From: Roseomonas alba
Lineage (GTDB): Bacteria > Pseudomonadota > Alphaproteobacteria > Acetobacterales > Acetobacteraceae
NCBI RefSeq assembly: GCF_019430885.1
Contig: NZ_JAHYBZ010000007.1
Location: 248,001-312,000 of the forward strand
Direction: 5' to 3'
Length of the DNA stretch: 64,000 nucleotides
In this document: in pieces, positions 1 through 6,904 of the stretch
How positions within the stretch are numbered: position 1 is the stretch's first letter
Layout of the letters: each line of letters opens with the position of its first letter
Position numbers and translations under genes: made by a program
The notes under the pieces: model-generated
The model's database searches: none
Told to the model about the DNA's origin: nothing
What the model saw: only the letters and a program-made list of their open reading frames with translations

Positions 1-2
1 TC

Positions 3-371
3 GTGGCCATGGTCTTCGGCTTCATCCTGTTCTGGCCGATCGGCCTCGCGATCCTGTTCTTCATGATCGGGTCGGGCCGCATCGGCCGCCGCTGGGGCCA
101 GCGCTTCGGCATGGAGCCCGGCGGCAACGGCCCGGCCGGCGCGGAGGCCTGGCCCGCCTGGTGCGGCGGTAGCCGCCGCTCCTCCTCGGGCAACGCCGCC
201 TTCGACGAGTACCGGGAGGAGACGATCCGCCGGCTCGAGGAGGAGCAGAAGGACTTCGCCGACTATCTGGAGCGGCTGCGCTTCGCCAAGGACCGCGCGG
301 AATTCGAGCAATTCATGGCCGAACGCCGCCCGCGCCCGCCGGCCCCGCCGGCCGAGCCGCAGCAGAACTGA
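3..371 (+). CDS. DUF2852 family small membrane protein (5' end outside window)
   Basis: The frame is open from the first base, and the GTG at position 3 is probably internal, so the true start lies upstream. The visible part is about 122 residues. Residues 1-22 form one hydrophobic membrane segment containing FWPIGLAILF, which is typical of the alphaproteobacterial DUF2852 family. A Gly/Ser/Arg-rich linker follows, then a charged helix at about residues 67-108 (EYREETIRRLEEEQKDFADY) and a Pro-rich tail. This suggests a single-pass inner-membrane protein with a cytoplasmic coiled-coil-like helix. The family function is unknown. A strong hairpin follows the stop codon directly. Confidence 0.75.
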   Translation: MAMVFGFILFWPIGLAILFFMIGSGRIGRRWGQRFGMEPGGNGPAGAEAWPAWCGGSRRSSSGNAAFDEYREETIRRLEEEQKDFADYLERLRFAKDRAEFEQFMAERRPRPPAPPAEPQQN

Positions 372-379
372 CGCCGCAC

Positions 380-409
380 GGGGCGGGCCTCGGCCCGCCC
401 CGCTTGTTT
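380..409 (+). terminator. Rho-independent terminator after DUF2852 gene
   Basis: GGGGCGGGCC (380-389) pairs perfectly with GGCCCGCCCC (392-401). The T-rich run GCTTGTTT follows. It starts 8 bases after the stop codon of the DUF2852 gene. Confidence 0.75.
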
Positions 410-460
410 CCGGCGGGCATCTCTGTCAGCGATGCCCGTCATGAACGTCGATGCGGCGCG

Positions 461-699
461 CCGGAGAGGGGCCCTGCCCCTCTCCGGACCTCTCCCCGCC
501 AGGGGCTTTGAGCCCCTGGACCGCAATCTGTTGGTGCCGGGCGCCGCTGTTCAGGACAATTGCCGAAACCCGCTCCTGCGCACCGCACGCGCCATGCGGG
601 TCTTGGCACGCCACGACCGCCCAGCGCCAAGTGACGGTTTCCAAGGGCCCTGCGGCCTTTGGTGGGGAGAGGTCTGGAGAGGGGCAAAGCCCCTCTCCA
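461..699. repeat. Family A inverted-repeat element, copy 1
   Basis: This is a two-armed element. The left arm has a 12-bp stem, CCGGAGAGGGGC (461-472) with GCCCCTCTCCGG (476-487), then a second stem, CCAGGGGC (499-506) with GCCCCTGG (512-519). After a core of about 100 bp, the right arm carries the usual second stem near 640-660 (an imperfect CCAAGGGCC...GGCCTTTGG) and the terminal stem TGGAGAGGGGC (675-685) with GCCCCTCTCCA (689-699). The second stem of the left arm differs in sequence from the AAAGGCC form in other copies but is still fully paired. The tadA start codon lies only 13 bases beyond the right end. Confidence 0.8.
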
Positions 700-712
700 G
701 GACCCCCGCGCC

Positions 713-1159
713 GTGACGCCCTCCCCCATCGAGATCGCGCTCGAGGAAGCCGCCGCCGCCGCCGCGCGCGGCGAGGTCCCGGTCGGCGCTGTCGTCACCG
801 ATGCCGACGGCACGGTCCTCGCCCGTGCCGGCAACGAGGTCGAGGCGCGGAACGACCCCACCGCCCACGCTGAGATTCTCGCGATGCGTGCCGCCGCCCA
901 GCGAACGGGCTCCCCGCGCCTGCCCGGCTGCACGCTGACGGTGACGCTCGAACCCTGCCCGATGTGCGCCCAGGCCGCGTCCTTCTTCCGGGTGAAGCGC
1001 GTCGTCTTCGGGGCCTATGACCCCAAGGGCGGCGGGGTGGAGCATGGCGCGCGCATCTTCGCCGCCTCCTCATGCCATCACACGCCCGAGATCATTGGCG
1101 GCCTGCGCGAATCCGACTGTGCCGCGCTGCTGCGGGAGTTCTTCGTCGCGCGGCGTTGA
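713..1159 (+). CDS. tadA: tRNA-specific adenosine deaminase TadA
   Basis: TadA deaminates A34 to inosine in the anticodon of tRNA-Arg(ACG), a cytoplasmic and normally essential reaction. The 148-residue product has the zinc deaminase signature: H52-A-E54 (ligand and catalytic Glu) and PC82-x-x-C85 (ligands). The TadA-type C-terminal region DPKGGGVEHGARIF and a CHH motif separate it from generic cytidine deaminases. The GTG at 713 is chosen because similarity begins there; codons further upstream would read into the family A repeat. The next gene starts 57 bases downstream. Whether the element supplies the 5' leader of this mRNA is an inference. Confidence 0.92.
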   Translation: MTPSPIEIALEEAAAAAARGEVPVGAVVTDADGTVLARAGNEVEARNDPTAHAEILAMRAAAQRTGSPRLPGCTLTVTLEPCPMCAQAASFFRVKRVVFGAYDPKGGGVEHGARIFAASSCHHTPEIIGGLRESDCAALLREFFVARR

Positions 1160-1216
1160 CCCTCGCCGCCGGGCCGTCCATTCATCGCGTGACGGATCAG
1201 GACGAGGCGAAAGTCT

Positions 1217-1675
1217 ATGCGCGAAGTGAACGGGACCGACCTGCTCAACGGCAGCGATCACGAATTCGTCGTGAACCTCTACACGGTCCTGCTGAACCGC
1301 TGGCCTGACGAGGATGGCTATCGCCACCACCTCCAGCGCGTCGAGAACCGGCCGGAGGCGCGTCGCCAACTCGTCGATGAGGTCGCGGGCAGCCCGGAAG
1401 GCCGCAATCTCGGCGTCGCGGTGATGTGGCCGGAGGATGTGACGCCAGCCGAGGCCGCGCCGACGCCACCGCCACCGATGGCCATGCCCGGCGCCGCGGC
1501 GCCCGGCGACCTCGCCGTCACGCTCGCGCAGCTCCGCGAGGGCCTCGCCACCATGGAAGCCGCTGCACTGGTCGAGGCGCAGCGACTGCTGGCCGAGACG
1601 CTCTCGATCGTCGCCGCTCACCAGGCCCGGCAGCTCGAAGCGCGCATCGCCCGGCTGGAAGGCCGGCTCGACTGA
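1217..1675 (+). CDS. DUF4214 domain protein
   Basis: The product is 152 residues. Residues 1-60 match the DUF4214 pattern (HEFVVNLYTVLLNRWPDEDG, then a helix with Arg and Leu), a small helical module usually found in larger surface or glycan-related proteins. Residues 75-100 are Ala/Pro-rich. Residues 100-152 form an amphipathic helix (LREGLATMEAAALVEAQRLL) that may form a coiled coil. There is no signal peptide. It follows tadA in the same direction and ends head-on against the lipoprotein gene on the other strand. Its function is unknown. Confidence 0.7.
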   Translation: MREVNGTDLLNGSDHEFVVNLYTVLLNRWPDEDGYRHHLQRVENRPEARRQLVDEVAGSPEGRNLGVAVMWPEDVTPAEAAPTPPPPMAMPGAAAPGDLAVTLAQLREGLATMEAAALVEAQRLLAETLSIVAAHQARQLEARIARLEGRLD

Positions 1676-1682
1676 GCGGCGC

Positions 1683-2339
1683 TCAGCGCGACGCGAGGGG
1701 GGGCGCGATCGTCGCCTGTGCCTTCTGCGCGTCGAGCCGCGCCAGGTCCTCCTGCAGGTAGCGGTTCAGCGTCTCGGGCGTGTCGATCGTCGCACCGGGG
1801 ACCCGCTGCGCCCGGGCGATTGCCGGCGCCGCGGCCTGGCGGGTCTGTTCGGCGCGTTCGGCAAACCAGGCATCGCGCACGGCGGCCGAGGCGAAGGGCT
1901 GCGGCGGCAGATGCACCACCGTGTCGCTGTAGCGACGCGTCGCGCCCGAAGCGACGACCGCGGCATTCTGCGCGATGCCCGTGCCGACCGGCTGCGGATG
2001 GAAGACGTTGGACGCAAAATCGCGCACGGGCCGGATCGACGCCGTGGTCGGCATGCTGCCGCTGGCAGTGCAGGTCGCCTCGATGATCGCGGTCCCTCGC
2101 GGCAGGGTGATGGTGGCCGGGGTGGTGACGGCGGCGACCTGGTTTCCGCTGGCCGTGTTGGTCAGCACGCAGCGCGCCCCCGGCGGTTCCGAGGTGAGGG
2201 CAATGGTGCCGGTATAGGGTGCCGGCCGGGGATCGCTGCCGAGGGCCGTCGCGTCGGAAAGGGCACTGCCGCAGCCGGCCAGGGCCAGGGGCGCCAACAG
2301 CAGGGCTGCGCGGGCGGTGGAACGATGACGGCTGGGCAT
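1683..2339 (-). CDS. Putative lipoprotein with PEGA-like domain
   Basis: The protein has 218 residues and starts at the ATG at 2339. The N-terminus MPSRHRSTARAALLLAPLALAGC is a lipoprotein signal peptide with lipobox LAGC and modified Cys23. Residues 40-90 (TIALTSEPPGARCVLTN and following) resemble a PEGA-like beta module, often found in cell-envelope proteins. The C-terminus is helical and charged, with an AEQTRQAAAPAIARAQ segment. It should be anchored in the periplasmic leaflet of a membrane. It is transcribed divergently from the SirB1-type gene. No specific function can be assigned. Confidence 0.7.
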   Translation of the reverse strand: MPSRHRSTARAALLLAPLALAGCGSALSDATALGSDPRPAPYTGTIALTSEPPGARCVLTNTASGNQVAAVTTPATITLPRGTAIIEATCTASGSMPTTASIRPVRDFASNVFHPQPVGTGIAQNAAVVASGATRRYSDTVVHLPPQPFASAAVRDAWFAERAEQTRQAAAPAIARAQRVPGATIDTPETLNRYLQEDLARLDAQKAQATIAPPLASR

Positions 2340-2490
2340 GGATTTTCCTCGCGGTCGTGATCGCTTTTGGTTCGCGACGTTCCGGCTTCTCGCACGTCGC
2401 GACTGTAACGTATGTCTTGTCACGAATGCGAGAGTGTCCACGGCCGCATCGCGCCTTGAAGAGGCCGCGTTGCGCCGCGACACTGCCTCC

Positions 2491-3342
2491 ATGCCACCGC
2501 CGATCCTGGGGGAGGCCCGTGCCGCGCTCGATGCTGCCGGTCGCCTGCCCGACACCGAACTCGACATCGCCTCGGTCGCGCTGCAGCTTGCCCGGGTCGA
2601 TGCCCCCGACGCCGATTGGCGCGCCGCCGCTGCGCGGCTGACCGACATCGCGCGCGCCGCGGTGCTGGCGGCGACAGCGGATCCGGACGCGGATGCCGGC
2701 GACCTCGAACGGCGCCGCATCGCGCTGGCCGGGGTAGTGCATGGCAGCTTCGGGCTCACCGGCGACAGCGAGACCTATGACGACCTTGCCAATGCCAATC
2801 TGATCCGGGTGCTGGAACGCGGGCGCGGGCTGCCGGTCGCGCTCGGCATCCTCTGGCTGCATGCGGCCGAGGCCGCGGGCTGGGCCGCCCATGGCGTGGA
2901 TTTCCCTGGGCATTTCCTGATCGCGCTGGAAGGCCAGCGCGGCCAGCTGGTGGTTGATGTCTTTGCCGGCGGACCGGCATTGGAGGCCCCCGCCCTGCGC
3001 GCGTTGCTCAAGCGCATCGAAGGAGAGGCCGCGGAGCTGCGCCCTGGCCTGCTGCGCCCCATGTCCCGCCGCGACGTGCTGCTGCGGCTGCAGAACAACA
3101 TCAAGCTGCGCCGCTTGCGCGCCGGCGCCCTGGACGGCGCGCTGGCCTGCACGGAGGACATGCTGCGCCTCGCCCCCGATGCCGCGCCGCAGTGGCGGGA
3201 AGCCGGGCTGATGAACCAGCGGCTGGACCGGATCGGCGCGGCACTCGAGTGCTTCGAGCGCTTCCTGGAACTGGTGCCGGAAGGCGAGGCGGCGTCGCGC
3301 ATCCGCGCGCTGACCGTGGAATTGCGGCAACGCCTCAACTGA
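2491..3342 (+). CDS. SirB1-type transglutaminase-like/TPR protein
   Basis: The product is 283 residues from the ATG at 2491; in-frame starts up to about 18 codons earlier are possible. Residues 40-190 match the SirB1 N-terminal domain (DLANANLIRVLERGRGLPVALGI and GVDFPGHFLI), a transglutaminase-like fold. Residues 205-280 form a tetratricopeptide region (AECTEDML-type helix, then ALECFERFLELVPEG). The family is broadly conserved next to housekeeping genes, but its biochemical role is not established. The gene ends exactly where a family B repeat begins: the stop TGA (3340-3342) shares two bases with the repeat. Confidence 0.82.
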   Translation: MPPPILGEARAALDAAGRLPDTELDIASVALQLARVDAPDADWRAAAARLTDIARAAVLAATADPDADAGDLERRRIALAGVVHGSFGLTGDSETYDDLANANLIRVLERGRGLPVALGILWLHAAEAAGWAAHGVDFPGHFLIALEGQRGQLVVDVFAGGPALEAPALRALLKRIEGEAAELRPGLLRPMSRRDVLLRLQNNIKLRRLRAGALDGALACTEDMLRLAPDAAPQWREAGLMNQRLDRIGAALECFERFLELVPEGEAASRIRALTVELRQRLN

Positions 3343-3462
3343 TACTGGCCAACCTTTCGGCTGACTCGGCTTCAGAGTCTTGGGTTCGCGCGCGGCCGCC
3401 CCGCCAACCCCGCGCGCCGTGCCGTTCGCCTCACCGAGGACCTGTCATCGGCGAGGCGAGCG
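3341..3462 (+). repeat. Family B repeat, copy 1
   Basis: About 120 bp here align with 28332-28455. Shared blocks are an initial GATAC, CCTTTCGGCTG, TCAGAGTCTTGG and CGCGCGCGGCCGCCCC, then CCAACCCCGCGCGCC. The distal stem is GCCTCaCCGA paired with TCGGcGAGGC here; in the other copy it is CCTTGC paired with GCAAGG. The stem therefore survives although its bases differ. The element begins within the stop codon of the SirB1-type gene. Confidence 0.75.
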
Positions 3463-3543
3463 GTAGGATTTCCCCCGGCGCCGGGATCGCCCAACCGGTC
3501 GGTCAGTGTTAGAGACGCCGCAATTCATGCCGGAGGATGTACC

Positions 3544-4512
3544 ATGAATCGCCGTACCCTGCTCGCGGCGGGCCTCGCCGTGCCGATCGCGCGCGCCCAT
3601 GCCCAGGGCACCTGGACCCCGAACCGCCCGATCCGCTTCATCGTGCCCTTCGTCGCCGGGGGCAGCACCGATGTCGGCGCGCGCTTCATCGCCGACCATA
3701 TGAGTTCCACGCTGGGCCAACCCGTGATCGTGGAGAACCGCGGCGGGTCGGGCGGCAACATCGGCGGGGATATCGTCGCGAAGGCGCCGCCCGACGGCTA
3801 CACGCTCCTGATGGGCGTGACCGGGCTGCTGTCCACCAACAGGCACATCTACCGGCAGATGCCCTTCGATCCGGACCGCGACCTGGCGCCGGTGTCCATG
3901 GCCTATACCGCCGACATGGCCATCGTCGTCACCAACAAGCTGAACGTGACGACGCTCGCCGAGTTCGTGACGCTGGCCAAGGCCAATCCGGGCAAGTTCT
4001 CCTTCGGCTCCTCGGGCCACGGCGCCTCGACCCACACGGCGGCCGAGCTGTTCCGCCAGCAGGCCGGGATCGACATGGTCCACGTGCCCTATCGCGGGTC
4101 GGGTGCGGCGATGAACGACCTGATCGCCGGCAATATCGAGATGATGCTGGTGCAGATCGCCGGCGCGGCGGGCAGCATCCGGGCGAACCAGGTGCGCGCC
4201 CTGGCCGCGACCGGGCCACGGCGGCACCCGCTGATCCCGGACGTGCCCACCATCGCCGAGGCCGGCTACCCGCAGGCCGAGGCGACATCCTGGGGTTGCG
4301 TCATGGTGCCGGCCGGCACGCCTACCGCCGTGGTGCAGCGCCTGTCGCAGGCTGTGGCCGCCGCGGTGGCCGATCCGACGGTCGCGAGCCGCATGTCCGG
4401 CGCCGGCGTGGATGGCGTGGCGAGCACGCCCGAGGAACTCGCCTCCTTCCTGCGGTCGGAAAGCGCGAAATGGGGCGCGGTGGCGCGCCAGGCCGGCATC
4501 CGCGTCGAATAG
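3544..4512 (+). CDS. Bug-family tripartite tricarboxylate transporter substrate-binding protein
   Basis: This is a 322-residue periplasmic solute-binding protein of the TctC/Bug family, which captures carboxylates and other small ligands. The N-terminus MNRRTLLAAGLAVPIARAHAQ has a twin Arg and a short hydrophobic core, so export is by Sec or possibly Tat. Typical Bug motifs follow: RPIRFIVPFVAGGSTDV at about 29-45, IVENRGGSGGNIGGD at about 64-78, VPYRGSGAAMNDLIAG and the C-terminal PAGTPTAVVQRL. No TctA/TctB membrane genes are adjacent, so it is an orphan binding protein. The ligand cannot be predicted from sequence alone. Confidence 0.9.
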   Translation: MNRRTLLAAGLAVPIARAHAQGTWTPNRPIRFIVPFVAGGSTDVGARFIADHMSSTLGQPVIVENRGGSGGNIGGDIVAKAPPDGYTLLMGVTGLLSTNRHIYRQMPFDPDRDLAPVSMAYTADMAIVVTNKLNVTTLAEFVTLAKANPGKFSFGSSGHGASTHTAAELFRQQAGIDMVHVPYRGSGAAMNDLIAGNIEMMLVQIAGAAGSIRANQVRALAATGPRRHPLIPDVPTIAEAGYPQAEATSWGCVMVPAGTPTAVVQRLSQAVAAAVADPTVASRMSGAGVDGVASTPEELASFLRSESAKWGAVARQAGIRVE

Positions 4513-4552
4513 CCGGCCTGCACAGGAAGCGGGCAAACGGGGCTGTCGCGAT

Positions 4553-4579
4553 GGCGGGGAGAATCCTATTCTTCCCGCC
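4553..4579 (+). promoter_or_regulatory. Hairpin covering the lutA ribosome-binding region
   Basis: GGCGGGGAGAAT (4553-4564) pairs with ATTCTTCCCGCC (4568-4579) across a 3-base CCT loop: 12 pairs with one G-T wobble. The right arm ends at the base before the lutA ATG. The likely Shine-Dalgarno sequence GGGGAG lies in the left arm, so folding would hide it. The same symmetry in DNA could also be an operator. Confidence 0.6.
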
Positions 4580-5353
4580 ATGTCCGACCCGAAGCCGCGC
4601 GTTGCCCTGTTTGTCACCTGCCTGGTCGATCTCTATCGCCCGACGGTCGGCTTCGCGGCGATCCGCCTGATCGAGGAAGCCGGCTGCCTGGTCGAGGTGC
4701 CCCCCACCCAGACCTGCTGCGGCCAGCCCGCCTTCAACGCCGGCGACCGCGCCACTGCCCGCGACATGGCCCGCGCCGTGATCGACGCCTTTGGCGGCTT
4801 CGACTACGTGGTCGCACCGTCCGGGTCCTGCGCGGGGATGATCGCGCACCATTACCCGTCCCTGTTCGACGACGATCCCCAGTACCGCGCCAAGGCCGAG
4901 GCGCTGGCCGGGCGCACCCACGAACTCGTCTCCTTCCTGCGCGACGTGCGCGGGATGGAGCGCGTCGCCGCGCGTTATGAGGACAGCGTCACCTACCACG
5001 ATTCCTGCGCGGGCCTGCGGGAGATGGGCGTGAAGGCCCAGCCGCGCGCGCTGCTGTCCAGCGTCGAGGGCCTGCGCCTCGCCGAGATGGCCGAGCCCGA
5101 GATCTGCTGCGGCTTCGGCGGCACCTTCTGCGTGAAATACCCGGAGATCTCGACACGCATGGTCTCCGACAAGGTCCGCGACATCGCGGCGAGCGGTGCC
5201 GGCACGCTGCTGGCCGGCGACCTGGGATGCCTGCTCAACATGGCCGGGCGGCTGAAGCGCGAGGGCAGCCCGGTGAAGGTGCGTCATGTGGCCGAGGTCC
5301 TGGCCGGCATGACGAACGACGTTCCGCCGATTGGCGAAGGGAGTGTGTCATGA
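4580..5353 (+). CDS. lutA: L-lactate oxidation iron-sulfur protein LutA
   Basis: This 257-residue protein belongs to the LutA/YkgE family and carries two CCG (cysteine-rich) domains. The first has a QTCCGQPAFNAG motif at about 47-58 with Cys at 82; the second has HDSCAGLREMG and EICCGFGGTFCVK. LutA works with LutB and LutC in cytoplasmic or membrane-associated L-lactate oxidation to pyruvate. Here lutB and lutC lie 5 kb away on the opposite strand. The start is the ATG at 4580, right after a strong hairpin. The stop overlaps the start of the dioxygenase gene (ATGA), so the two are translationally coupled. A role in glycolate oxidation instead of lactate cannot be excluded, because CCG domains are shared. 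Confidence 0.85.
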   Translation: MSDPKPRVALFVTCLVDLYRPTVGFAAIRLIEEAGCLVEVPPTQTCCGQPAFNAGDRATARDMARAVIDAFGGFDYVVAPSGSCAGMIAHHYPSLFDDDPQYRAKAEALAGRTHELVSFLRDVRGMERVAARYEDSVTYHDSCAGLREMGVKAQPRALLSSVEGLRLAEMAEPEICCGFGGTFCVKYPEISTRMVSDKVRDIAASGAGTLLAGDLGCLLNMAGRLKREGSPVKVRHVAEVLAGMTNDVPPIGEGSVS

Positions 5354-6069
5354 CTGTTCCTGCAGGTCCGCTGGCCGAAGTCGCCGCGCGGGGCTTCGCA
5401 CGCGTGCCAGGCTCAACCATGGCCGCGCTGATGGGCAGGGCGGGTGACGCCGCTGCCCTGGCGCCGTTCTTCGACTCCTGGAACCGGCTCGAAACGGACG
5501 CCTTCATGCGCGACGGCGGGCGGTACCGCCGCCGGCGCATCGCGAACTTCTCGGCCGAGCCCGGCATCCCCGGACATGTCCGCGGCGAACACCGCCCGCA
5601 CTTCCAGGCAGTGGTCCACAACACCCTGAACGGCGGCGTCGACCGCTGGTTTGCGGCGATGGAGGACGAGATCGCTTCCAGCACGCCGATGACCGCCCTG
5701 CTCGGCCTCGGCCGCGCCATGGCCGAGGCCCTGCACGGCCCGCAATCCTGGTTCGTCGAAGCCCACCAGTTCCGCATCGAGGCGGCGGCGGGTGCGCCGG
5801 GCTACCCAACGCCGGAAGGCGTGCACCATGACGGCGTGGACTGCGTGCTGATCGTGATGATCGCGCGCACCAACCTCGAAGGCGGCGAGACGATCATCGA
5901 GGACGATGACGGGAACCGGCTGGCGCAGTTCGTGCTGCGGGACCCGCTGGATACGGCGATGGTGGACGATCCCCGCGTGATGCACGGGGTGACACCGGTC
6001 GCGCCTGCCGATGCGAGCCTGCCATCGTGCCGGGACGTGCTGGTGCTGACCTGGAAGCGGCATGCGTAA
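5350..6069 (+). CDS. 2OG-Fe dioxygenase family protein
   Basis: The product is 239 residues from the ATG at 5350, which overlaps the lutA stop. It matches the 2OG-Fe dioxygenase family (Pfam 2OG-Fe_Oxy_2) that includes free amino acid hydroxylases. The iron-binding facial triad is visible as H159-x-D161 (PEGVHHDGVDC) and distal H212 (PRVMHGVTP), with a probable 2-oxoglutarate-binding Arg at 228 (SCRDVLVLTW). The reaction is hydroxylation coupled to decarboxylation of 2-oxoglutarate; the substrate is unknown. Coupling to lutA is the only context clue. A diverged family A half-element follows the stop. Confidence 0.8.
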   Translation: MTVPAGPLAEVAARGFARVPGSTMAALMGRAGDAAALAPFFDSWNRLETDAFMRDGGRYRRRRIANFSAEPGIPGHVRGEHRPHFQAVVHNTLNGGVDRWFAAMEDEIASSTPMTALLGLGRAMAEALHGPQSWFVEAHQFRIEAAAGAPGYPTPEGVHHDGVDCVLIVMIARTNLEGGETIIEDDDGNRLAQFVLRDPLDTAMVDDPRVMHGVTPVAPADASLPSCRDVLVLTWKRHA

Positions 6070-6076
6070 TGCGCCC

Positions 6077-6137
6077 GGAGGGGACGTGATCCCCTCCTGA
6101 CGGGCCCGCCAAGGACCGAACGGCCCTTGGAACTGCC
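6077..6137. repeat. Diverged half copy of family A element
   Basis: GGAGGGGA (6077-6084) pairs with TCCCCTCC (6090-6097). A second stem follows, CCAAGG with CCTTGG (about 6112-6135), followed by AACTGCC. This keeps the order and spacing of one family A arm with different bases. It sits 8 bases after the dioxygenase stop codon and could act as a terminator. Confidence 0.55.
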
Positions 6138-6281
6138 AGCGGCCTGCCGCACGGATGGACATAGCGCCCGCGATTAGGTATTTTTACCCATAACAGGGCG
6201 GGGTTTTGTCCAAACCGGCACACGGTTCCGTGAAAGAAGTCGAGCGCGCCGGCAAGCGATTAGCCCGATGGCGCTTGAAAA

Positions 6282-6319
6282 CATCCATTCAGCATCCATC
6301 TACCATCCACCTGGATGGT
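6282..6319 (+). promoter_or_regulatory. Phased CATCCA operator array before the CopG-like gene
   Basis: CATCCA occurs at 6282-6287, 6293-6298 and 6304-6309, spaced exactly 11 bp apart. The inverted half-site TGGATG is at 6312-6317. The last two form a perfect palindrome, ACCATCCA (6302-6309), CC, TGGATGGT (6312-6319). The array ends 12 bp before the ATG of the ribbon-helix-helix protein. One half-site per helical turn is the usual layout for cooperative binding by Arc/CopG-type dimers. That this protein binds here is inference. Confidence 0.65.
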
Positions 6320-6331
6320 GAGGGATATCGC

Positions 6332-6754
6332 ATGACCAGCACGGTGCACGAACTCCGGCCCCGGCCCGGCGGCGAGACCGAGAAAATCACGATCAACCTC
6401 GGTCATGTCGATCTCGGGCATATCGACCTGCTCGTGCAGGACGGCTTCTACGCGAACCGGACCGACTTCATCCGCACCGCAATCCGCAACCAGGTCGAGC
6501 GCCATGCCGAAGCGACCCGGCAATCGGTTGCGCGGAAAGGGCTCGATCTCGGCATGCGGCACTTCTCCCGCGCCGACCTCGAAGCGGCCCAGGCGGCCGG
6601 CCAGCGCCTCGATATCCGCGTGCTGGGCCTGGCCACCATTGCCCGGGACGTGTCGCCCGAGCTCGCCAGGGCGACGATCGCGTCCATCGCCATCCTGGGC
6701 GCGCTGCAGGCGAGCCCGGAGGTCAAGGCAGCACTCGCCGATCGCATGGCCTGA
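6332..6754 (+). CDS. CopG-like ribbon-helix-helix regulator next to phaZ
   Basis: The product is 140 residues from the ATG at 6332. Residues 14-55 have the ribbon-helix-helix pattern: a beta strand EKITINLGHVDL, helix one LGHIDLLVQDGFY, the turn NRTDF and helix two IRTAIRNQVERH. The C-terminal 75 residues are helical and may serve oligomerisation or ligand sensing. Relatives of this protein are often encoded beside PHB depolymerase genes in alphaproteobacteria, as here (150 bp upstream of phaZ). It probably represses itself and perhaps phaZ through the phased CATCCA sites. An antitoxin role is unlikely because no toxin gene is adjacent. Confidence 0.78.
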   Translation: MTSTVHELRPRPGGETEKITINLGHVDLGHIDLLVQDGFYANRTDFIRTAIRNQVERHAEATRQSVARKGLDLGMRHFSRADLEAAQAAGQRLDIRVLGLATIARDVSPELARATIASIAILGALQASPEVKAALADRMA

Positions 6755-6904
6755 CCGGCCGGCGCACCACACCGCGATAAGTCGCGCTGCGCCGCAACAA
6801 ACAGCCGCGGCCGCCCGTTCGTTCCACGCCATCCCCACGAGACGCAGGACCGACCTCTGCGAAGGCTGGTCCGCGCTCGCCCGTTACGAAGGAATTCCTC
6901 TTCC

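Noticed and set aside
461-699. Family A elements as a CRISPR array or insertion sequence
   Set aside because: The repeats are dispersed singly, not in an array with regular spacers, and no transposase frame is present in any copy.
6332-6754. Antitoxin of a toxin-antitoxin pair
   Set aside because: The ribbon-helix-helix domain could suggest this, but no small toxin gene is adjacent and the neighbour is a PHB depolymerase.
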